Shown: positions 40,030 through 49,722 of the stretch, piece after piece
How the letters are laid out: every line of letters begins with the position of its first letter
How positions within the stretch are numbered: the first letter of the stretch is position 1
DNA from: Paraspadella gotoi
Taxonomy: Eukaryota > Chaetognatha
Assembly (NCBI GenBank): GCA_051294375.1
Contig: CM119266.1
Span: 3,369,151 to 3,433,150, forward strand
Length of the DNA: 64,000 nt
Direction: 5' to 3'
Program-made: the position numbers and the translations under genes
The notes under the pieces: model-generated
The model's database searches: none
Told to the model about the DNA's origin: nothing
The model's input: the letters and a program-made list of their open reading frames with translations, nothing else

Positions 40030-43000
40030 AAAAAATACATAAATACATAAATAAATAAATACATAAATAAATACATACATAAATATATACATAAATACAT
40101 ACATAAATAAATACATACATACATATATACTTACATTAAGTATATAAATAAATAAATAAATAAATAGATAAATAAATAAATATATAGATAAATAAATATA
40201 TAAATAAATATATAAAAAATAAATATATAAATAAATATATAAATAAATATATAAATAAATATAAGAATAAATAAATATATAAATAAATAAATAAATATAT
40301 AAATGAATATATTAATAAATAAATAAATATATAAATTTATAAATACATTAATATCTTTGATAATGTTTTAAAGTAAAAATTTTTGTTAAACTTGAACATT
40401 TTAAGCTCTGGCCATTTTTGGACGACTACGTGAGCGAATTCGTAACGACGACTCTGCAGAAGACGATTCAAGATACAGTCAAGGTAAGGATACTGATCGC
40501 AGCTCTGATGCGATCAAGATTAACTCAATTGCATAATCTGAAGTTGCGAAACTAACCAAACTTTCAAGTAAAAGTCATTTGACAATATTTTTCAAAAACA
40601 CCCACGTTTGAGTTTAAAAAGAATTAAGGTTGACGAATTACATTAAAGGTTAGGGAGAGAGAAAAAGCTTAAGATTTGGTTTAAGGATTAGGATAGAAAT
40701 TTGGTTAAATATTTGGTTTAAGGATTAGGTTAGGAATTCGGTTAAAGATTTGCTTGGGGATTAAGGTTTAGGTTAAAAGGATAAGATTAGGCAATAAGGT
40801 AGGGACCGGCACAACAATTTTGTATTTTCTTTCTGCCTTTCATGAATGAATTTAAACCTTTAATCAGACCCCCACCAGCGTCAATTGATCATTCATTGCC
40901 ATTTTGATTGGTAATTTTTAGAGTATGATTTTGTCAATTTTTGTCAATTTGTCAATTTTAAGCAATATATGGCTATGTCTTAACTACTATCAAAAAAAAA
41001 CTTTAAAGATCAACAACAAAATTTAATTTTCATTTATTTTGATGGGGTATCGTTAAATTTAAAATTCATTATAATTTTGACTTAGTTTGACTTAGTTTGA
41101 CCCTGTAAAGAGGTTTCAGCAAAAATAATTTTAAAATTGTATCTTGAATGCCACAAGAACAAAAAGTTGAGCTCTTGAGATGCAACGCTATCGGAATCGT
41201 GCGTTTTTACATTTTTTGGTATTCTCATCGCCTTCTCCATCACTTTCCTCTATTCTCATCGCCTTCTCCATCACTTTCCTCTATTCTCATCGCCTTCTTC
41301 ATCACTTTCCTCTATTCTCATCGCCTTCTCCATCACTTTCCTCTATTCTCATCGCCTTCTCCATCACTTTCCTCTATTCTCATCGCCTTCTCCATCACTT
41401 TCCTCTATTCTCATCGCCTTCTCCATCACTTTCCCCCAATAGAGCTACAGCATCGACAAGTTCACCTTCGAGAAGATGACTCTGGGCGACGACCCACTTC
41501 GCGTCGACAGCGTCAAGATGTTGAAGATGGAGACGACGGAGCGGGCGGAGGAGGTCGTCTTTGATCTGGAGATCTCGTATAAAGGAGATGCGCAGGTGAG
41601 GGAAGGAGGGCGGGTGCTCAAACAATCAATCAATTATTAAAGAAGATTAATGAAAAAATCTGAATGATTGATACGATAACGAATTATTGATGTAATAGTA
41701 ATTGATTATTGATGCAATAATAATGAATTATTAATGCGATGATAACCAATTATTTATATGATGATAACCAATTATTTACGCAATTATAACCAATTATTGA
41801 TGCGATGATAACCAATTATTGATGTGATGATAGTCATTCATTGACGTGAAAAAATAAATAAATAAAAAAATAAATAAAAAAATAAATAAATTAAAAAATA
41901 AAATCAAAACACCACTAATTGCAGTTACCATTTAATCAAACAATCAATCATTTTTTCAATAAATCAATTATAACAAAGCTGTTACCCATATCAATCACCC
42001 CCCCCCCAAATTAAGGTCAAAGTTGACCTTGTCTACATCGCCGTCCCGATGCGAGTCGGCATCAAGAATCTCTCCTTCAACGGGAAACTCCGGGTGGAGA
42101 TGCAGAACTTTTGCGGACAGGTGCCGATCGTGGGCTCCATCTGCTGCTTCTTCCTCAACGACCCCGTCGTCGACTTCGATCTGACGAACATCGCCGACTT
42201 CATGGACGTGCCTGTCTTGAAGACGAAGATGATGGGGCTCATCAAGGGAACCATCGCCTACATGATGGTGCTGCCCAACAGGTTTGATGATCAATATATT
42301 AATCAGATGAGGAGCTCGATCATTCATCCAATGAATCCGTTAGTCGTAGGGCGTTGAAAATAACGAAATATAACAATCAAGTGAGGTACATAGCTATTTT
42401 AGTGTAATAAAGTCTGTAGAATTCGATGATGATGACCATTTTTTGTATAGTCTCATCTTCTTGTCGGAAATGGCGATTTTTGTAGCATAAGGTACTATTA
42501 AAATGGAGAAAACATTGTAGAGTATAAGAAACTCAATTGATAAGATTTTATAAAAGCCATATTTAACTTACATAATATGAAAATAAAGACCATATAAATA
42601 TTTTGGTAAGTTTATTTACAAATTTTATATTTTATTAATAGTTTGTTAGCTATATTATTAATAAATAATAATAAAAAATAAGCTAAAGTGAAAAAATAAA
42701 AAAATTAAAATTTAAAAACCGGATTTGAATTCCTTACAAAAAGTTGATATAAGAAAGTATAATCTATTTTAAATAATTCTTTCATTAAGTAAGTTAAAAA
42801 TTTTAAAAAACTATTATTTTTGTTTACTTTTTCAATTTTGGTTTAAAATTATAGTTTTTCTAAATTTTGACCACATTATGACATAATTTGATATAAAAAT
42901 TATATTTTCTTATATCAACTTTTTGCAAAAAATGCAAATCCATGAAGAAAATTTTGAAATTATTATTTTTTAACTTACCTAATTTTTACTCATAATTATT

Positions 43001-45767
43001 AATAAATATAGTTAACTAACTTTTTATAAAACATAAAATTTAGAAATAAACTTACCAAAATATTTTATAATCTTTATTTTTATATTTTCAAAAGCTCATA
43101 TAATTTTATAAAATTTTAATAATTTGATTTATCATAACTTATAATGGTTTTGTATTTTATAACAATTTTATATACATTAAAAAACCGTCATTTCGGACAA
43201 GAAAGATAAAATTATAAAAAAATGGTCATCACCATCAATTCTACAGACTACATTACACTAAAATAGCTATGTACCTCACTTGATTTGTTATATTTTGTTA
43301 TTTTTCAACGCTCTAGTAGTCGGCATAGCAAAGTTCACCCCGCCTCTTAGCATGAATCCTTCAGTCGTGACCCGGTGGCTCATTGAGTAAAGCCATCAGC
43401 TCATGACCACTAGGTACCGGGTTCAATCCCAACCCGGTACCTACTTTGCGGGAAGTGTGAGGACGGCCGTAAGCCGCCTTGGGGGCGTGGAAAACCCTCA
43501 AGCCTGGTTCCAAGCCCAGGACCCGTTCGATAGCTGCTAGAGGGGTTATAGAAGTTACGGAAAGTCATCTTCAGCCCACTTAGCGCCTTATCCACAATTC
43601 AATCAATCGAATTCGTCAATCAATGAGTCAAAAAATAAATCTCTCTATGAATCTCTTAATCAATCAACATCTTAATCAAATCAATCTCTTAACCAATCAA
43701 TCAATTAATTACGAAAATAATTTCTTAATAAATCTTGTAGACTAACTAGTGACTGGAAATCTATTCTTCTAAAGAAAAAACATAATAATTAAACAATTCA
43801 AATAATTAATAAATAATTAAACAATTCACTCAGATATCCTGTCCCCCTGATGAACGACGTGGACACCAACCTCCTGCGCAACCCGCTTCCCAAAGGCATC
43901 CTCCGCCTTCACCTCATCGACGCCGTCAACTTGAAGTTTCTTGTCAAGGCGGACCTTACGTGGCGGCCAAAGTGGGCGACAGAAGAAAACGAGCACCAGA
44001 ATGAGGTGGTTTTGGGAGGGGGTGAAGAGGGGGTAGGGGCTGTGATTGGGGGTTGTTTAAAGGGATTTGTTTGGGGTTGTGGAGGAGTTTGTTGTGGGGA
44101 TTGTGTTTGTAGAGCAGATTATGCTGGGCGGTTGTGGTTGCGATAGCTTAAAGATTTGTTTAAGGGTTCGTGGTGTGGGTTGATTTAAGGATTTTGGTGA
44201 AGACTTTTTAAGATCGTGGCTAAGACAAGGTTTGATTTACGGATTTGGAGATTTAGATTTTGAGTGAGTTAAAAAGGTTTTCTCACATTGCCTGTCTGTA
44301 TGTCTGTCAAAATAACGAGAAAGATTCCTCTCTCAGGACAACGAGGATCCAGTGTGGAATCAAATCCTGGAATTCGTGATTTGGTCTTCGGAACAACAAC
44401 TCGAAGTCTCCTTGATGGACGGGGACACCATGTTCGCCGACGCTGACGACCCGCTGGGGCATTACGAGATCAAGGTTGATGGGGGGAAGTTGGTTGGCGT
44501 GGTTCGAGGTAGTTGGAGTGGTGGTCTCAATTGATCAATTTATTTTTTGATTGGCTGATTAATTTTTAGACTTTTTTGGCCGATTGATTAATTGATTGAT
44601 ACTTAGACTTTTTACTGATTATTTCAGTTACTAATTTTTTTTTATTTATTGATTGCTTGACTCATTGACCGATTAATTGATTTTTTTGATTTTTTTGATC
44701 GATCGACGGAATTAATTAATTGATCGATCGACTGATTATTGATTAACCAACCGCTTGCCTCTTCCCTTCAGGTGGCCACAGTCAAACGCCTCGGCTATCT
44801 TGCCCAAAGCGTCAAGCTCGAAGAGATGAAAGCCCACGACGCGCGACTCAACCTCCGACTCCTGTGGGCATCCTTCACCACAGACTTGCAACTCGGCAAA
44901 GCTCATTGTCCCGATGAGAATTACAACAGGAGACTCTTGCTCTCCCAAAAGTCGGTGTCGTCGTCGTCGTCGTCGTCGGGGGGAGCTGGGTGTGTTAAGA
45001 TGGGGTCGGGTGGGGTGGTTTGCGGAGGGTTNNNNNNNNNNGGGGGCAGAGTTGAAAACTGAAGGTGAGGGTGGTTTGCTTAATGGGGTCATCTTGCCAG
45101 ACAAACATTTCTTTACCAAGTTGTCATTTACTACATTTCAATAAACTCATTCTCTCTTGTTGTTTTCCTCTCTTTCTCCACTTCTTCCTTCTTTTCTTTT
45201 CCTCTTCCTCTCCTTTTTCCTTCTTTCCCATCCCTCCCTTCTCCTTATCTCGCCTCCCTCTAACTCTTCCCTCCTCCCGCTCACTCCCTCCCTCTCTCCC
45301 TCTCCCCTCGCAGATATCTCGATGCGGACGGGTACGACCCTCTACTCCAAAATGCTTCCCGCGCATTTCTCCTCGTTCATCTTTACGCCGCAGAGAATCT
45401 ACCGTCGGCGGCGGCGGCCAAAGCGGCGGGTGAGATCTCCAGAGCTTTGAAGGATGGACGGGTTGCCCGCTCGTGTTTTGTTTGCTAAGAAAAGAAAGAG
45501 TTAACAGGTTTATTCTAAAATCAATTATTAAAAAAAACTGTGGATAAGGAGCAAAGTGGGCTGAAGACTACTATCCGGAACTTTTATTCCCCCTCAGCAG
45601 CAATGGAACGGGACTGGGCTTGGAACCAGGTTTGAGGGTTTTCCACGAAACGAAATTTTCGTGAAACAACAATGGAATTTTATTTAGATAAAATTGGACA
45701 TTTCGCTCATTTCGAGCCTTCATCAGCATTTGAAAACCAAAAATAATTTTTCACAAACATTGAGTTG

Positions 45768-45833
<66 letters not shown>

Positions 45834-48800
45834 GAGAGTAAAGGGAGAGTTCTCCAACAAAGAATTGAGTAAAGGAAAGTGGTTAGATGTGAGGGCAGGT
45901 GAAGTTGAGGACAGAGGTGAAGAGAGAATGAATTTGAAATTGGTGAGAGAGAGAGAGAGAGTGAAAAATAAGTAGAGAAAGAGCTCAAAACAAACAACAA
46001 AAAGGCTTAACACAAAAATTTAATCTAATTTAAAGAATTATCTCTAATATCAAAGGAAACATAACAGACTGAGCCACCAAGCTTGTGCATGGATAATTTA
46101 TGCAATCATTGAGCCAGTAAGTATTGCTAACCTCTCTGTCTCTGTCAATAAGTTAGTCTCTACTTATTTGAGTCCCTTTCTAAATCTGTCTCTGCTTATT
46201 CTCTTTGATATAGACAAAATGTCTGTCTCTCTTACGATCTGCCCATCTGTCCATCCATCAGTCCAATCCGTCCCTCCACCCTGATCCAGGCGGCGTGAAG
46301 GCGATCCTGACCGTGATCGAGGGTCACGCCGAGATGACGAAAGAAGCCTCCAGCGTTCAAATCGACGCCTCTGCTCCCAAATGGGAAGAGGCCTTTCAGT
46401 TTCTGCTCAGGAATTTTCCGGAATATCAAAAGCTGTCGGTATCGATCGTGGATGCAAGCGAGAAGCAGGTGGGAGGCAATCAAAATCACTAAATCAAACA
46501 ATCAATTAAACAATCAATCAATCACTAACTTAATTGATAAATAAATAAATTAATCACAAAAAATACATCAAGCAAAAAAGCAGTAGTATTTAAATATTTA
46601 ATATTTAATATTTAATAATAACATGTCCGTATCTATTGAAAAAAAAATTCGTTGTAAAAGATTATAAAAACTTTGCTTTTCTCTGCTCACAAACTAACAA
46701 CGAAAAAAGAAGAATTATTACATCAATATTTAATATAAAAATTAATTAATCAATCAGTCAATACAAAAAAATAATCAGGTAACCAATCAGGCAATGAATC
46801 AACAATATAATAAACCTTTCAATCAACCAATCAATCAACAAATAAGGTCTTCGCCAAGTGGGTCTTCCCCCTAGTGGATGTCCTTCGCCTCGACCGCCTC
46901 ACTCTTCCTCGCCAATGGTTCAACGAAGGCGCCCACCCTTCCTCGTCCTCGCGGACTCGTCGGCACGCCGCTGCCGACCCTCCCCGGATCGAGTTGCGGC
47001 TCTGCCTCCGTCTCATGGACGTCGACAAGAACGTCATCGATGTGGAGGAGGCAGGACCGGAGGCGGTGGAGGGACGAGATGGCGTGGACAGGGGGAGAGC
47101 GGAGAGGATTGTGGATAAGAGAGCGGAGAGATCATTGGTGAGATTTGGGGCGGGGTTGTTGAAAGCAGGTTTTTGGGTGAAGGGTCTAGAAATAGAGATA
47201 AAACCAAAAAGGGAATATATATATAAGCGCTTATGGCAACAGCCGGGTTGCATATGATGCCCATTGGGATGGGGGATCTCACTGTTGGCTTTGGGGCTTC
47301 CGACCCTCAGTGACGCATCCTTTCACTGGCGCGCGTTACCCTAGGATGGTCTCGCTTTGCCAACGCAGAAGGAAATCGTTAGGACTGTGGATGGAACACA
47401 ACGCCTGGGATGTGTTATTCCCCTCAATGAGATTGGCTGAACGATGATGGACTGAATATACCGCCACAGGATCCCTGGGCCAAGACATCATTCAGGTTCT
47501 CCAGACCTGTCAACACTTACCATAGTGGGAGAGAGAGAGAGCACGAGTTGTGGGGGCATAGGCGTTTGTCGTAGTGTACCCGAAGTCGGCAGGGAATAGG
47601 AGTTTGTCGTAGCGTACCCTGAGAAGGTTGCGTGTTTGATAGTAGGGCTCACTACTTATGGCTACAGCCGGGTTGCCTGTGATGCCCATTGGGATGGGGC
47701 ATCTCACTGTTGACTTTGGGGGCTTACGACCCTCAGTGACACCTATATGATATAATTCAGGTAGGTAATTAAGATTTACGGGCAAAAAATTTGAAAACGA
47801 AAGAAGAAACAAAAAGAGTTTAGTAAGTGAAAAACTTATGATTCAATAAAGTTATTTAATCGAATTTGCATATTGCAGCATTTTGGATTACATGAAATAA
47901 TTTAGATATTTAAGAAACTTCCCTATAGGCTTTTAATTATCCGCCACCCACTTTAGGCCTCCACTCGACAACCACCCACATCTGCTACAGCTACTCCAAC
48001 TGCCGGTCCCCACCCTTCCTCAAACGCCCCGTCCTCCTGGCGCACTCTGCCCCGAGTCTCTCTGGATCAGATCGAAGGATCGGGTCTGCAGTCCAAGGGA
48101 GACGAAAGCAACTGTGGATTCGGACTCATCAGACTCACTGTGGAGATAAGGGAGGTGAGTCAAAGGTTCACTGAGGAGGATAGGCTAATAATCTAAGTGA
48201 AATTTCAGTGATCAATATATCGATATGAAGAAACAGTAATAATTGTTATGAGTTAGTGACAGAACTGTTCCATATAAGCTGTACCTGAGCTTCGGATCAG
48301 GCTGTAACACCGTGTTACAGGCAGGTTAAGTGCCCCGTCCCTCTTAACTGCTAGGCGACCACCGGGCTAGAACCCCGGACCTTTGGATTGGGAGGCGAAT
48401 GACTTGCCTCCTGCACCAATGGCCGCTGATGAACAGTTGGTGGATTTTATTCCACCATACATCCTCCCTCACATTGAAGCCATAGTAAGGTGGACAGCAG
48501 AAAATTTCATACAGCCTCGCTACCCAGCTGTAACCACTACACATTGAAGCCATCGTAAGGTGGACAGCAGAAAATTTCATACAGCCTTGCTACCCAGCTG
48601 TAACCATTAGGGAGAAGTCTGTTGTGTCTCTTTAGTGAATTGTTGTTGTTGGTGAAAAGTTTTGTCACCAAGTTGAGGCATGTCGCCTGATGTGTTGTTG
48701 GCAGAAAGTGCGTTGCCAGGTTGAGGCATGTTACCTGAAAGTGTTGTTGTTTCTGTTGTGTTCAAAAGTTGAGCTCACCAATGAAGAGCGTAATAATTGT

Positions 48801-49522
48801 TATGAGTTATTGACATAACCATTCTATATAAGCAGTCCCTGAGCTTCGGATCAGGCTGTAACGCAGTGTGACAGGCAGGTTAAGCGTCCCGTCCCTCTTA
48901 ACTGCTAGGCAACCACTGGGCTAGAACCCCGGACTTGCCTCTTGCAGCAATGGCAACTGATGAACGGTTGGCGGACTTTAGTCCATCAAGATATTTATAA
49001 GTAGAATTTAATGACTCTCGTGAACCCATAAAATCCATAAAAATCCTACAGGTGAACCTCCTCCATGTGATCGTCCACGAGTGCCAAGGCCTCGTCGCCG
49101 CCGACAAAGAAGGAAACACCGACCCCTACGTTAAGATCTCAATCTTGGACAAAGGAGACTCGCAGAAGACAAAGGTTGTCGAGGACAATCTCAACCCAAG
49201 ATTCGAGCAGGTCAGGACAATGAAGTGTAATTCCAACTGGCGATTGAGGTCATGACAACGCCAACTTGAGATTCGAAGTACCAAGTGGCGCAATGACATG
49301 TCGTGCAATGCTTTTCCACCCCCCCCATTCAAGCCGTTCTCCTTCAACCTGGGTCGCGAGATCGTCCAACAGCATCGCCTCCAAGTCGTCGCCAAAAACG
49401 ACAAAGGATTCTTCAGTCGCGAAGTCGGCGAAGTTGGTCGCAGAGTCGTTGACCTAGCCGACTTCAAGATCAATCAGACTGTCACCAGGTGGTTCGCCCT
49501 CAAAGCCCCTGAGGACGACTGA
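38488..49522 (+). CDS. Esyt: extended synaptotagmin (E-Syt), 14 exons
   Basis: Extended synaptotagmins sit in the ER membrane and bridge it to the plasma membrane. Their SMP domain carries lipids between the two, and their C2 domains bind the plasma membrane. Exons by splice signal and phase: 38,488-38,631; 39,620-39,809; 40,406-40,483; 41,443-41,595; 42,016-42,281; 43,834-44,005; 44,337-44,474; 44,772 to about 44,954; 45,314-45,429; 46,290-46,468; 46,847-47,137; 47,957-48,154; 49,052-49,210; 49,334-49,522. The sum is about 815 residues, normal for a three-C2 E-Syt. The order is membrane hairpin, SMP, C2A, C2B, C2C. Exon 2 needs two frame changes and exon 6 one. The exon 8/9 phases do not join, and a 10-N gap follows exon 8. 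These look like assembly errors in a working gene. The ATG follows a CT-rich leader. Confidence 0.93.
39307..39575 (+). repeat. hairpin-rich GC patch in E-Syt intron 1
   Basis: It starts with a perfect 9-bp stem (ACCGAGCCT / AGGCTCGGT). It holds two related hairpins built on CCGCTCGTGCGG (39,382 and 39,485 or so), each followed by a GGCNAG..GTTTT stretch. It ends with a GCCC..GAGC / GCTCGGGC stem. The surroundings are AT-rich. It has no coding potential; it may be a small structured mobile element or RNA. Confidence 0.4.
39955..40345 (+). repeat. (AAAG)n followed by (AAAT/ACAT)n microsatellites
   Basis: A long AAAG tetranucleotide run (39,957-40,030) is followed by AAAT, ACAT and ATAA units to about 40,345, all inside E-Syt intron 2. 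Confidence 0.9.
40484..41216 (+). other. E-Syt intron 3, AT-rich part
   Basis: It contains degenerate repeats of the type GGATTAGGTTA (40,680-40,790). A 40-base stretch at 41,169-41,212 recurs at 52,378-52,420. Confidence 0.4.
41217..41434 (+). repeat. 31-bp minisatellite at the E-Syt exon 4 acceptor
   Basis: Seven nearly identical 31-base units of pyrimidine-rich sequence (unit starts TATTCTCATCGCCTTCTCCA) run directly into the acceptor at 41,442. The array thus forms the polypyrimidine tract and upstream branch region of intron 3. Confidence 0.95.
41640..42015 (+). other. E-Syt intron 4
   Basis: AT-rich, with degenerate tandem units of the type GATAACCAATTATTGATG (41,690-41,850) and AAATAAATAA tracts. 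No gene. Confidence 0.5.
42347..43315. mobile_element. 969-bp fold-back (inverted-repeat) element in E-Syt intron 5
   Basis: The left half (42,347 to about 42,830) is the reverse complement of the right half (about 42,835 to 43,315) almost to the centre, with scattered differences. The outer ends read TAGGGCGTTGAAAA and, reversed, TAGAGCGTTGAAAA. TAGTCG lies just outside both ends (42,341-42,346 and 43,317-43,322), a possible target duplication of about 8 bases with one indel. There is no coding capacity. Length, ends and duplication fit a nonautonomous DNA transposon, perhaps hAT-type. Confidence 0.75.
43368..43600 (+). mobile_element. tRNA-derived SINE, family 1
   Basis: The first 75 bases resemble a tRNA gene: an A-box-like GGTGGCTCATTGAGTA and a B-box GGTTCAATCCC enclosed by complementary ACCGG/CCGGT. 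The remaining 150 bases (from GGAAAACCCTCAAGCCTGG to CTTATCCAC) recur in reverse at 45,540-45,642. Confidence 0.65.
43834..44954 (+). other. E-Syt C2A domain (exons 6-8)
   Basis: The strand LRLHLIDAVNLKFL starts the domain. After a one-base frame change near 43,945 the family position reads GGPYVAAKVGD, where most members have SDPY. Exon 7 gives DPVWNQILEFVI and an acidic third loop (DGDTMFADADDPLGHYE). If the corrected frame is right, the first calcium-binding loop lacks its aspartates while the third keeps them. Confidence 0.8.
45032..45041. other. assembly gap, 10 N
   Basis: Lies just after E-Syt exon 8 in a G-rich, (TCG)n-bearing stretch. It may hide the true donor. Confidence 1.
45540..45645 (-). 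mobile_element. 3' part of tRNA-derived SINE, family 1
   Basis: The reverse complement matches 43,490-43,600 with about a dozen differences. The tRNA-like head is missing. Confidence 0.65.
45660..46020. mobile_element. diverged copy of the (GA)n TIR element with hammerhead-like core
   Basis: The left part resembles 4,009-4,100, the (GA)n core is at 45,770-45,838, and the block after it (TCTCCAACAAAGAATTGAG) resembles 4,190-4,215. On the - strand 45,726-45,697 reads CTGATGA, a short GCTC/GAGC stem, GAAA and TGTC, a hammerhead-like order. Confidence 0.5.
46469..46846 (+). other. E-Syt intron 10
   Basis: AT-rich, with CAATCAAT-type short repeats. Nothing else seen. Confidence 0.5.
47225..47750 (+). 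repeat. interspersed repeat family 3, one full and one partial copy
   Basis: The block 47,230-47,480 (starting ATGGCAACAGCCGGGTTGCA, with GACCCTCAGTGACGC and TATACCGCCAC) is followed by a GA tract and a second partial copy at 47,657-47,745. Further copies are at 50,829-51,091 and, more diverged, 61,915-62,080. Confidence 0.7.
48236..48465 (-). mobile_element. tRNA-derived SINE-like repeat, family 2
   Basis: Independent copy in E-Syt intron 12. It shares GCTTCGGATCAGGCTGTAAC and GAGGCGAATGACTTGCCTCC with the 11.4 kb copy. Confidence 0.6.
48471..48608 (+). repeat. 70-bp direct repeat, two units
   Basis: The units 48,471-48,540 and 48,541-48,608 (starting ACATTGAAGCCAT) differ at only two or three positions. 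They lie between the two family-2 SINE copies in E-Syt intron 12. Confidence 0.9.
48790..48990 (-). mobile_element. tRNA-derived SINE-like repeat, family 2, internally deleted
   Basis: It matches the 48,236 copy but lacks about 25 bases in the middle (after CCCCGGAC) and has more substitutions. Confidence 0.6.
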
Positions 49523-49712
49523 ATTGCGGGGAGCAGGTGGGCGTACATAGAGGTCGCGTGGAAGATTTGTGATGGCTGTGGATAAAGAAGCGGTTGGATG
49601 ATCCTGCTGATAGCGGAAAAGGGGGAGGGAATTGGTGAAAGATGGTTCAATAGTGGGCTTTAATGATCGTAAACTTTTGTAATATGTGTATAGAAAATGA
49701 CATATGTTTATC

Positions 49713-49718
49713 AATAAA
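49713..49718 (+). terminator. probable polyadenylation signal of E-Syt
   Basis: AATAAA, 191 bases after the E-Syt stop codon and followed by a T-rich stretch. Confidence 0.6.
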
Positions 49719-49722
49719 ATTA

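Larger units (their letters stand above)
40406..43860 (+). other. E-Syt SMP lipid-transfer domain (exons 3-5 and start of 6)
   Basis: It begins LWPFLDDYVSEFVTTTLQKT. It continues through FTFEKMTLGDDPLRVDSVKM and FDLEISYKGDAQ, then GIKNLSFNGKLRVEM, VPIVGSICCFFLNDPVVDFD and MMVLPNRYPVPL. All are positions conserved in E-Syt SMP domains. The frame is intact over the whole domain and phases agree at each junction. Confidence 0.9.
45314..47137 (+). other. E-Syt C2B domain (exons 9-11)
   Basis: Recognised by AFLLVHLYAAENLPSAAAA, then PKWEEAFQFLL and LSVSIVDASEKQ, and LTLPRQWF. No DPY motif or loop aspartates are present. The first loop is an alanine-rich run (coded by GCG repeats), so this C2 is unlikely to bind calcium. 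After the domain, exon 11 adds an acidic linker. Confidence 0.82.
47957..49522 (+). other. E-Syt C2C domain (exons 12-14)
   Basis: Exon 12 is a Ser/Pro/Thr-rich linker ending in LIRLTVEIRE. Exon 13 gives LLHVIVHECQGLVAADKEGN followed by TDPYVKISIL, and NLNPRFEQ. Exon 14 gives PFSFNLG, KNDKGFFSREVGEV and TRWFALKAPEDD before TGA. The DPY and surrounding acidic residues are kept, so this C2 has the best calcium-site candidates of the three. Confidence 0.9.

Noticed and set aside
43372-43445. Possible tRNA gene
   Set aside because: A- and B-box-like sequences are present, but no acceptor or anticodon stem forms, and the sequence continues into a repeat found elsewhere. It is a SINE head.
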